NCBI GenBank assembly: GCA_030867875.1
Contig: JAOWCC010000064.1
Span: forward strand, 38,152,802-38,216,801
Length of the DNA: 64,000 nucleotides
Origin: Actinernus sp. WN-2022
Lineage: Eukaryota > Cnidaria > Anthozoa > Actiniaria > Actinernidae
Direction of reading: 5' to 3'
Below are positions 1 to 12,500 of the stretch, piece after piece. Position numbers and translations under genes: made by a program. The notes below the pieces were generated by a model. It searched no databases. It had not been told where the DNA came from and saw only the letters and a program-made list of their open reading frames with translations. Each line of letters begins with the position of its first letter. The stretch's first letter is position 1.

Positions 1-110
1 ATATAGTAAAAGCGTTTTCACGAGATTCCTAAACAATAGCTACTCAAATTGGATGCCACTTATGAAATGGGTCTATGAACAAGGCATATCACCTCATATA
101 AGTGAAAGCA

Positions 111-116
111 TTTAAT
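111..116 (-). terminator. Possible PCYT1 polyadenylation signal (ATTAAA)
   Basis: An ATTAAA hexamer on the minus strand about 150 bp after the stop codon. No AATAAA is seen between it and the stop. Weak evidence; it is a common hexamer in AT-rich DNA. Confidence 0.25.
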
Positions 117-260
117 TATGGTTAATATTTATAGATTGTATTTAGGTATTCTTTTACCAGATTTCTGAATTCACTTGATTCAAAATAGCTGAACCATTTT
201 AAATACTATTTCACCACGGTTTCGTATTATATTATTATTACTATGATTATTATTATTTAT

Positions 261-578
261 CTAATTTACTGACTCCTCCTCATCACTAGACATCTCTGGA
301 TCTAGCGACAGTCGTGGCCTTTTTTTCGGTGAATATTCAGTACCATCATCCAAATACTCATCTTCATCTTCATCTTCATCCTCAGCGTATCGACCGGGAG
401 AAAGTGCACGCTTGATTCTCCTCCCTGCTCCCCTCAGTTTAACACTGGCATCAATGATCCTGTCTCTGCCTCTACCAATCAATCGATCCTGATAAGAGAA
501 TGAGAACATTCTAGGCATTTGATGATTTGATAGAGTATATGTATATGGAGTTTCCCCCCTAAAATCTTTAACTAAATT
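261..578 (-). CDS. PCYT1: PCYT1 exon 7: acidic C-terminal tail and stop
   Basis: 105 codons plus TAG. The acceptor is TGCAG at 581-579; the AG 14 bases further upstream would put a stop in frame, so this one was chosen. Content: NLVKDFRGE, Arg-rich stretch, SPGRYAE, then a run of D/E, a basic PKKRPR motif, and SSDEEES. The tail is probably phosphorylated like those of other CCTs. Confidence 0.88.
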   Translation of the reverse strand, partial: NLVKDFRGETPYTYTLSNHQMPRMFSFSYQDRLIGRGRDRIIDASVKLRGAGRRIKRALSPGRYAEDEDEDEDEYLDDGTEYSPKKRPRLSLDPEMSSDEEESVN

Positions 579-3500
579 CTGCACAGATGAGTCTGATTGA
601 TGTTAAGTGGAAAGGTGAGGGGAAAAAAGGATTTTAGAGTTATTGTTTAGACAAATTATTCATTTATGTTGTTCCTTGGTTTAAAAATAATCTGTACATT
701 ATTTCATAAACATTCTTTCATAAAAGTAAATTTGAGGAACATTGTATTAAATTGTTAGGGATTTGAAATGTAACAAGTAATATGTCGTTAAAGTGAGTTG
801 TAAAATCAGAGACACTACCACCTATTTTATTGCCATAGAACACTTTACCAGTCATGTGCAAGTCTTTTGTTTCGTTGGAAGGCGGCTGGTGGATGTAAAA
901 CAATGGCTGGCCTGCCAGTTGAAACAAAAGAGTTAAACATTGCATGATCATGAAGGTGTCCTATGTTGGTTAAGTTGGCCAAACCACAGTGTATGACTAT
1001 AGTAACATCTCTCTCTGACACATCCCAGTAAAAATGCTGTTTTGCAAACCTTCTGCATTATATATCCTCCATACATGTAGGTACTGTATATCCCAATTGT
1101 TTTGCCTTAGTATTATTCTCCCCATTTAACCTTTGAAGTATTTTGGAACTAAACTATTTATCTGATATATCATACATAGGTACACTGGTAGCTTTGAAAA
1201 TGAAACATATATATATCAGATATATATATATACAGCCGTTTGCAAAAATTCTGACCCCCCTCACCATATATAAATATATATCAAACATATATCTAACATT
1301 ATGGGATGTCATTGCTGATATTTTTTTCAAGTTGCCTATCATCAAGGGCTTCAGAAAAAAATATAGGAAGAGGTATCCCATAATGTTTGATACATTTTTT
1401 ATATATATTTATATATGGTGAGGGGGGTCAGAATTTTTGCAAACGGCTGTATATATATACAGTCAATGCCAAAAAGGTTGTCCAGCAGAACATAATATCA
1501 TACTATAATATCCATTGTTTTGGGCTATTGTCTAGACCAAGACAATAGGCCAAAACAATGGATATTAAAGTATTATATTATGTTCTGCTGGACAACCTTT
1601 TTGGCATTGACTGTATTATATATATAAATAAAATAAAAAGTTTAACTCAAATATTAAAACTAAAAACTGAAAAAAATAGGATGCCAGTGTCCCTCACAGT
1701 TCCTGTAATGCCTGCATGTGAAAATATGACAATATCCTCAAAGAAAGGAATGAACATATGGATGCTTTAATATGTTTTTATCATTGATAGCAAAGGCGTG
1801 CATTAAATGGCATGATTTTCTTGTTTAATAATTTGATCATGAGACTAAACATTCATTTACACACATATTTGCTTTTCTCTATCATCATAATGCATGTTTA
1901 AATAACAGAGTACGATTTGAGGTGACGAAAAATAAATGTAAACATTTCTAACTTGTGGTAAAGAACTATAGCATATATCTATATTTAAATATTTATCAGC
2001 GAGTGTATAGGATTTACAAAGGTGAATTGCAATTCAGTGCAAATTTATTAAAACAGAGGTAGAAACTAGGTAATCTATGGATTAATTACCTTCTCTGGGC
2101 AACCTACACCCATTGTGCAATATTACAATATTATGTAAAGCATTTGTGCATAATTTATGCATTTATAGCTGATAGCAATGTTAGCCTGCAAATACAGCCA
2201 TATTCCTTTGGAAGCTACAACTCAAAAGCCGCCTACTGAGATTTGAGGCACCAAATTTCATACTGATTATGTTTCATGGCCAGGAACTTGTCGCGTTATT
2301 TGATTGGCTAGTATATCTTATTAGCATGGTAATTAGATATAATAGCCAATCAAATGACATGACAAGATCCTGGCCGTGAAATGTCATCAGTATGGAATTT
2401 TGTAGCTCAAATTGCACACATTTTTTTCGGGATGCATGTTTGGAGGCTCCCAAAGGAAGACAGCTGACTTTGCAGGCTAAATAGTAACATACATGCATGA
2501 TTGACAAGTTAAAGATCAGTTTATGCTTGGATATAGCATTATAATGTAGTGTGTTAAACTGTACATGCCATTAGTTCTACTTTTACTATTTGAAATGTGA
2601 ACATTTACTGTGCTTATTAATTAACTGGAGGAAGAGGTATTGAACAGTTCTCTGAATTTATACTCCTTTTGTTAACTGGTCAATCCAATTTCCTTTATTA
2701 TTCTTTAGTTTTTAGGTGCCAGATGCTATACTTTTTAAGCAAGGTTAATCAATACTTATGATATATGATGAACGAATGTGAAGGATAAAATGAATTTGAA
2801 GGATTTTGTGAATCGTGTTTTTGTGTTTTGCAATGCATAATCAAAATAAAATTATAACATAATAAAACAAGTCTACCTTATTTATATGATCAGTCGCTTA
2901 TCCAGGCCATTGCTGTAGGATCATCTTAACTGGATTTTAAAGGGTTTAGGCACCTTGATTTATGCTTTACCAGAGAGTAGCTGTACACTTTTCTTTTAAC
3001 AAGAAACCATTTCAATTTATGGCCAGTTTGTTAATAAATTTATTGTTTAATCACATTTTGTAATGTACAGGTTCTTAGGTGAAATTTGATATCATTAATA
3101 TTGCTTGTATATAAAGTGAGTGTTGCATCTAAAAGTTATAAAAGTTTATCTTTTGAATATGGTAATTGTGTGAAGTCAAAGTAAGAATTTACTATCATTT
3201 ATTTATCCTTGTGAATGAAACTATTAATTTTCCTGATTTAGACGAAATACACATACTTGGTAAAATCACTGATGTACCGGTAAGCCCAAAATATCACATA
3301 TACTATAATGTGCATAAAAGGTCATTTGAAGGGTTGTGTGCAAAAAGGGCATAAGTGATTCTTGATCACGTTCTAAATTCTCCCTTAGAAAACAAAGAAA
3401 TTGAAGGAGAATTTAGAATGTGATCAAGAGTCACTTACACCCTTTTTGTACACAGCCCTTCATTTATTCAGGGCATCTGACAGGATGTGAGGCTGTAATT

Positions 3501-6500
3501 TCGCGTAATTGACCGAAAATCGCATCCAATCGCGTAATTTAACAATTTTCACATAATACTAGAAAAAACCCAAATAAATCATAATTTAAAGTACTTATCC
3601 TATATTATCCACATTCCTGGGGATACTTGACAATTTCAGGGGAAATATATACCAATCAGCATTTATTTCCCTTCCAAAAACCAAAACTTTGCATTGTTCA
3701 TTGAAATGTCTTGTAGGGCGAAAATGCCAAGGAATTCTACACACAATTCTGCAAGGACCTGGGTACTAGTTTTTATAGCGATAAAAATGGTAATTGACCA
3801 CGTGCTTTAAGCATGTATTTTTCGCAGATTCCAGGTTTGCAATTTTTGTTTTGTTTATAGGCAGGTTTTCACGCTGTTCTAGCAGTCGTTGGGGGTTGTT
3901 TTGCAGACTGTCTACGTTTGTATAGGAAGACAAAGATGTATTCTCTTTCCTTTAAACTCTAAAAAGGCAATTAAATAAAGAAAAAATAGCAATAAAAAAA
4001 TCACGTAATTGAGGCTTTTTCCGCGTAATTTGGCAAAAAAATCACATATTTTTTTCGCATCCTGTTTATTTCTGCCAGCATATTTTTGTATATTTTTTTA
4101 ATAATGCCTAATATGACATCACATCATGAATAATATTTAGTATAATGGCAATAGAAACCTACTTTATAACTCATAGATGCAACACTCAAATCAAGAAACA
4201 TTTTACTACATGTATATATTCACATATTCATTTTATGTAGAATTAATATTAATTATATCAAATTTGACCTTATAGGTACTTTAAACATAACTTAATATAC
4301 CAATAACGTTTCTTTACATCTTAGTTTTTATATTATTAACTGTACCCACTTATATATTATATACCAAACCATGGGAGCACTTCATTGTTGTATAAAACTA
4401 TAAAGTAAAACCCCAAAAATGCAATAGAAACATTGTTCTGCTTAATTAGCGATCTCCGATGTTGTCTTTTTTTTTATTTATAGTTTTATCCATAAAAAGT
4501 TAATATTTTTAAATGGAGTAATTATAATACATACATCAGTATAGGTAATCAAATGGGGATGAGTGAAATTTGGGATACATTTCATGCATTTATGTCAAAA
4601 TCAAAGTAATTTCCCGAGATGTTACGGCAAGGGAAATTACAAAGATTTTGACAAACACAAGAGAAATTTATCCCTAATTTCCGAGTCGCTATTTGATTAC
4701 CCATTAATATTATGGAGGGCAAATTACGATCCAGAAAAAAAATATTTTAAGCGTGCATAGGCGACGTTTGAAATTTCACATGTGAAATTACAAATTACAC
4801 ATGAAATTTCAAGTTGAAATTTGGGATTAATTTGTCCTCTATGGTATTACTGCTATTATTTGATTATCACTTCAATCCGATGTTCAATGAGATGTTAAAT
4901 AATCTAGATTCTACTAAAAGTAGTTTAAATTTATTCTGTATTTTTGGTTATGTAGAAGAATTATTGATAAAACATTTTCATTTCATTTATTTTTATTTAC
5001 AGTTAAATTAACAATATGAAATTATTTTATCTGCAATATTATGATATTTATAGGAACCTCTAACTCTAAAATATTTTAATTTTTTTAAATAAAAATCTGT
5101 CTTTAGTCTGATTTTTTAATGATTGTTTATATGTTATCTGATCCAGGGTTAGTCAATAAAATGCTTACTCATTTAAAAAATATCATTGTAAAATGTATTG
5201 ATTGAATTTACAATATGATATTTAAATCATTATTTCACATACAATGTACAATAATCATGTGTTAAATGATTTCTTAAAGTTTAAAATTACACTATGTTAC
5301 TTAATTATACCAACTTATACATGTACATATACATGAATTACATTTGTACATATATAGTTATACAAAACCCATTAACAATAGAAAGCCTACTAACTACACT
5401 ACATAGCTAAAAAGTACCCACAATAATTGTTTGAACCACATTAAAAATAATAATTATAACTACAGCTAGTGTATAAAACAATACTACTATGATCTTGAGT
5501 ATTCTAACTGGTTATTGTAATCAATCAACGTTGCCTGTATAATAAAAGAGAATCTCATAATGAAAACATATTTTGTTAAAGCAACAGGGTTGTTAGTAGA
5601 AGCTGGCAGCCAGTGGTAATTAACACTTGGAAAAGTTATGGAGTTTAATAGACTTCAGGTTTGTGGTCACCATCACTTAATAATCTATGACTAAGGCCTG
5701 ATTCAATAGTCAAACGTTTCATGCGTTGAACGCAATTAAAACAAAAGATAATTAGGTCGCTTCTTTTGATCTAATTAGATTCAGCAAATGAAAAGTTTGA
5801 CGTTTGAGTCGGGCCTAATTAAGTAACTGAAAAAGGTCTCCTTAAATTTTGAATAAAAAATGAAATGAGACCCATTTCAGATTATGACTTTACCCTGGGA
5901 GAGTTTTTTTGTATCCCAAGAGGAAATACATAATGTATAGAATTCGAAAACAAAGCACTGAATCCTCTGGAGAGCTGTCTCATGATTTGAAATGGGGCAA
6001 CAATGGACAAGCTAAATTGGTATATTCAGCGATGTCCAATCAATAACATCATTCTCCTAGAACTTACAAACTGCTTGACAAATAAGAATCACGCTGCAGG
6101 GGATATAACTTGTGATGTTAGTGTACTGGTACATGTTTTTAATATCAAAACCAAGATTAAGCTTAGCGATCCTTTATATCAGGGTTCAAATGTTCCTCAT
6201 CATCAAACAACTTGGTCTTACCAAAGGATTTCACTAAGCTTACCAGATGACCGTCCCTGCCAAATATGTCAATAAACCCACTGATGAATTCCCGAGACTT
6301 TTCTTCCCATTTCAGTATGATTTCTTGTGACTTGTCAGATATCTTTTCTTTGATTTCGTCCATCTTGTTTCTAACTAGCACTTCTTTTTCCTGTCAAATA
6401 AAAATCATGACAAATCTCATTTTCTTAGTGTGGTATTTTAAAATTTCTTCTATTTGTGTACTATTTATTTGAAGAGTTAATGGCAGAAATAATTTAATTT

Positions 6501-9500
6501 AACTTGAAATGTACATGTATGTATTTAAATCTTCTTTTTTAGCTCACTACTTATAGGGGCCAATTTGATAAAACTTTTACACTTGTAAATTACAAGTCTT
6601 ATGTTTCTGTGGCAGAAAACAATGGCCTGACGTTTGTAAAAGACAAGTGTAAAGGTTATAATAAATTATTCAGGGGTGACAATAGCCAGGGGGAGGTTCC
6701 AGAGTGATTTCCAAAGGGTAAAAAGCTCTGTAAGATGATGGATCGCCAGACTCAGACCCCCCACCTCGGAACCTCCCCTTGCGGAACTCCTGGCTACGCC
6801 GGTTATTTGTTATAGTAAATATGAAAGTGGTTCCAGTTTGTCTGTCGGTTTGTCATAACTCCTGAAGCTGATGAAAATCTTAAATTAAGGTTTCATTACT
6901 GTAATAGTGACAGTAAATCAAACCAACCTTCATAAAGCCAACATTTAACTCCTTGGCTGTGTATCCTCTGGCCAAATTTCTTCTTACATATACATCATAA
7001 TCTTTGACAACTCTTGCAATAATGTCAGATGTGGAAATTCCCTCAGTACGCTGTGTGGCCACAAACTTGCCCATAGCTTTGATCTCCTTGTAAACATCCT
7101 CGGCACTAGCACTTTTGTAGGGCAAATCATCATGAGCAACAAAATCAATCTGAACAATCGGAAATATAATATAACAATATAAATTAGACTGTGTACAAGC
7201 TTGAAGTTTCTATCAGCTGATACAAATGTACAATGTAGTTGATGAGGAGCATAATTATAATAATAATTATTATTATAACAATAATAATAATCTTTAATTA
7301 TTAATTAGAAACTGAGTCAAAATGATTAGGATAAAGTCAAGTGAAGTCAAAATGGTTAGGGTTAGTTTTAGATTGGATACTGTTTATGTTCACTTGTGAA
7401 TTTCTATCACTGGTACAAATTTTGAATTATACCTGTGCTCTCATTAGAAGCCAGCTACTGGCGATTAGTATTAACCAACTAGTGGACTATTACAAATCCT
7501 GCATTCTGATTGGCTACCCTACTATAGGTCTATTTGTGATAGCCCATGGTAGAGAAAAACCGCACGCATTTTCATGAAATAAAAAAAATAATTCAACTTC
7601 AATTTGTTTCTTTCTATTATTTTCTACTGTCCGACTACTAAGTTAGTTTATACTAAAACAATTAGACCTCTCGCCCTCATGGGCTACGAGTTAAATAGCC
7701 CATTCGGCTGCGCCTCATGGGCTATTGACTCTAACCCATTCGGGCTGCGGGTCTAATTGTTAATTATTGCCAGCAACTATCACATGCATGATGATGATTG
7801 CCAGCTACTTATGTGTAATATTGTAAAACTAAAGCCAGAGTTGTAGCTTATGGCAAAAACAAACTAACATATTTTTGCACAGGGCTCAAAATTGCAACCA
7901 ATTGGGCACCAATGTGACTAAAAATAGAGTGTTGGCAACCAGAGTTTCAAAACTGATCACCAACTGGGGACTTACCTTACCTTGCTTGTGAGGATTTGAA
8001 TCTAATTAAATATTCTGGTGTGAAAATTAATTGACGTGTGGGTTAGGGAAAGGTGACAATTTTCATTTTCCCATGCCAAGTTCATGTGTGATCATGTCCA
8101 TGCATGCTTTCTATTGGCTAGGCTGCTGCTACATCACCAGTCCAAAAATTTGGCATATTGCAAGTGCAAAAAGTCATTTCCAACAAGCAAGCAAGCGGTA
8201 TAAAAAATGAAAAAATTGGAAAGGACTTTGAGAAAGTCTCGGCTCAGCCTTCGTTTACGTTTACGTACGGGCTAGTAGCCTGGGGAGGGTGTAATTGTAT
8301 AGATAATTTTAACTCTCTTGAAAGATTACACTGTAGGGCTGCACGAATAATATTCAACTTACCAAGGGATATGCCTTCTAAAGACGTACTAAACCACGCT
8401 AAATGGTCAACGCTATTCGATAACTATAAGTTAGCTATTGTTAAATTAATTCACAAAGCCTACCTAAATAGGTTACCTACAGTTATGTCAGGCATAATTG
8501 AAAAGCGCCAACCAAAATATTCTTTCCGTGCTACTGACCAACTTATTACGCCACGTTTCAATACACGTTACATGAAACACTCCATTGCCTATAGAGGCTC
8601 AACATTGTGGAACGCATTAATATCAAAGAACACTAGCATTGTTACTTCATGCACCAAGGCACTATCAAACAAAGTAGTAAAGATGGATACTTTTAAAGAT
8701 TTTAACTTCTCCACTAATTCAGTGCAGACTACTAAATTTAGACTAGGGGAATATTTATATACATAATTCATATTTTAACTTTAAAGCATTATTTCTTTTA
8801 ATTATTGTAAATAAATTTAGACAGTAGTTGTTTAATTGTCCGATAGATGTTTTTATATTATTATAATCTTATAATCATTGTATATATATTTAGTTATACA
8901 CGACCCCACAAGCTGTAAGCTTTAATAATTATTGTGTTAAAATAAAGGTTATTGATTGATTGATTGATTGATTGAGCCCAAGCACGAGGGCCATAAAATG
9001 GGGGGGGGGGGGGGGGGGGAGGATCCAAAACTTACAGTATGGACCAAGCAAACAAGGTTAATGGTTAATGAATAAATATTATGTTTATTAATAATATGGC
9101 TTATTCATTTTCTTTGAGACCAGAAGTGGACAGTCATAGCTTGCAAAATTACTTTAATAGCTAAATAATGAAGATAATTATGTATATACTAAGTTAGTAT
9201 AAGGGCTTATCGGAACCATACTTTTTTGTCCATTTCCCATCAACTAAAGTTAAGAATCATGAAGTCTAAATAAAATTAACATGTACCTTATGGATTTCAA
9301 TAAAGTCTGGGCTAATAGTCCAAGGCGCATCTCTTATTACTTCATCAACATAGCGACTGTGAAGCAGGGACTGATAACGTTCATCCTCAGTCATCACAGT
9401 AAAGCCCTTTAACTTATGTGTTAGTTCATCGCTGCATACTGAAATTATACAATTTATTAGTAGGTTTTAATTGTAGTAGAAGAGAATGCAAACCCTTAAA

Positions 9501-12500
9501 AATAATTATAATAATAATATGGTAATAATAATATGGTAATAATAATAAACATTTCTTTATTATACAAATGTCTTAATTACTATAACAGGGAAGGCAATCC
9601 ATAATTTAGGTGCAGCTACGGAGAAGGCTCGGTCACTGTAAGTGATGGTATGAGCTCTGCTAGCCAGTCTAAGTACAGTAAACAGATTCCCTTTCAGGCT
9701 TGAGCATCGATTGTGTTACTTCTCTTCCCACTAAACTGCAACGCCCCTTATTTTTTATGGCAACTGAGGGCAGTTAAAGACGAACCACATGATTCAAATT
9801 TCTAAACCATGTGATCACTCAGTTTGCCATATTGTGCTTGGCAGTGTGAAAAATAAAATGTGTTGTTTTATCATTGTAGACAATAGAATGCTTTGTTGTA
9901 GACAGTAGAATGACACATTGCAGTCAAGTTTGACATTTCAAAACCACAGAACAGCTGCCTTGATGATCTGAAATTTCCACTCTTCTATAAATGTAGAACA
10001 GTGGAAATTAAAAGTCCAGACAGGGAAAATATTTTCATTCTTTCAGTTTATTTTCCAAAACAGCAACAAAACAAGTCTTCTACAAGTCTGTAGAGAAAAG
10101 GAAACAGTTTTAAAAATTATCTTAAGGCAATATGCTGGTGATTTTATTGATATTTCTGAATGAACACGGTAATGTGACACAGGTAATTGAACATTGTAAT
10201 GTATGTGAATAAATTACTTGGAACATGATTAAGGAATGTACCTCACAGATGCTCTCTCCTGATGTTTGAGGGTGAGCAGTGGCTTCACCCAGGCTATATA
10301 TATACATGTGTCTGCTGCACAAGAGCAACAGCATTTTATTATCAATCCTAGCACAAATATAATTTGTATGCATGCATACATGTAGCATACACTGTTTAGA
10401 ACCATAACCAATTGTAACCTTGTAAGATGCCAAACCTAATAAACCAACAATAACACTGAATTGTATATTTGCTGTGGATGGGTGAGCTTGCTGCTGCTCA
10501 ATGGCAAGAAAACAGAAAATCAGTCATTTGACTCATAGCATGCTTAGCTCTCCCCAGACCCCTTCGATCAGTATATAACAACCTTCTTTCTTGCCTTTCA
10601 CAAGCTCAGCTGGCAAGAAATCTATAACTTGAAGAGTGAGAAGCAAAATTTTCCCAGCAATTTTAGAATTTGAAATCAACAAGGCAGTCAGTGTGGTTTC
10701 AAACTTGCCTACATTCATTCTTGTACTGCCCAAAAAATCTACCTGCCAGTTATGTAGCAAATAGTGATCATGTGGTATTAATTATGAATATAGTATTGTA
10801 GTTGATGAAGATTGCTATGCTACATTGTACTTTCAATGACTGTTATTTTATTCTTGTATTTAGATCAATATTGTATTTGTAATTATGTGCTTAGAACAGT
10901 TTTGTGTAGGCAAATAGGATAGAGGAAACACCAAACTTTGGGAGAAAACAGTTTTCTATATTCTGTCATCACAGCCGTCATTGTCCATCTGGCTGCTTAA
11001 CCCTTTGGCGACGGACCCTGCAAATATCGGTCCAATGTGACTGATATTAAGCATTGTACCTGAAAAAAATTTTGCATCAATCTAGACATGCTGGAAAGAC
11101 GATTTTGCAATATTATTTGAAGGGATGAATGACTTCAAAGTTAGAGCTATAACAGGGGTCGCTTGGCTCTTCCACTTTGGAGAAAAGCTCATTTGTTTTG
11201 GGGATCGTTTTTAGTTTCTTCGATTTTACGAATTTTGAGGAGCTGAAAATCGGCTCAAAAACTTTCTTCCCATTCGCACTTGAAATCAAAAGCAAACACA
11301 AAATCAGCACTCAGGTGTTACAGTACCACCAGGTTTGTTTGCACAAAACACACCAAGCAACTGTGAACCATACTATTCTTAATGCTGCATTTCTCTCCAC
11401 CACGTTTCCCTGCACCCACCTCCAATTGCATGCAAAAAATTCACTAGGACTCCTGTAGGATTTTTTTAGAAATCTTTTACCCCTACAACCAAGAGCAGTG
11501 GTTTGGACTAAAGCCGTTGCTTTAAAGTGACAAAAAAAAAAATCCTAATAGGTTGAGCAGGGGTAAAAGACCACCAACTGCAGAATTTCAAGGATTTCAT
11601 TGAAGGATTTTGTTCATGCATGTGTCTCAAAGCAGAAGCACAATGGAAAAACCCTGTGAAATCCCCTCACAAGGCCTACTAAAAGCAAACCAAGTACTTT
11701 TCAGCTAGACTCAGACTTAATGATGTCCTCTACCTCTCTTACAGTGGCTTTTTTCTCCAAAATTAGAGCACATTTCATTGGAAACCCAGCCTACAGAAGT
11801 TGCAATACCTACCATCGACGAGTACATAGAATTCTCCTGAAGGGCATTGTGGGGAACGTTTGAGCCCTTGGCTTAACAAGTCAGCAGTATTTAATTACCC
11901 TGGGCTAGCCAAACTGGAACTGAGAGGGGAGGGTTTAGTTAGCACTCAGGATTTCACCAATTGAGCTCAAACACGGTCCGTCGTCAAAGAGTTAAGGTCC
12001 ATACTCATGGCACTGGTGGGGAGGGAGCAGGATTGGCATCCTTTCCTTCTCCCTTTCCTTTATCAAATTAACATCAAATAATGATATATCTGTTGCAGTT
12101 AATTTTTGTTTTCAGTTTTTTTCCTAACCATTTTTTTCCTAACTAGTTAATTTTTAAACTAGGTTTAGAGGCTGCCCTTATTATCCTTATTACAAGGTGA
12201 ACCCTAGCTCTAGCCCAGTGGAAACTCGTTGTTTACCTGTGAACCCTAAATTTGTGATTAGCCCTAAAAACCCTAAATTAGCAAGAACCCACTGTTGATG
12301 GTTAGTTTTTTTTATGTTGTGTTAGGCTTTGAATTAATAATAATAATAATAAAATTTATATAGCGCACATGAGCCGAAAGGTCTAAGGCGCTTTACAAGA
12401 ATATATATGTAAATAACAATAATAAATCTAAATTATAATTAAGACATTAAGATATATATTAAAAATATATAGTAAAAATATACATTAGGAATATATCATA

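Noticed and set aside
6163..6243. Extension of PCYT1 exon 6 to the end of the open frame
   Set aside because: A strong GTAAGC donor at 6243 lets exon 7 join in phase and gives the expected KHML-like continuation (NLVKDFRGE); the extension has no match to CCTs.
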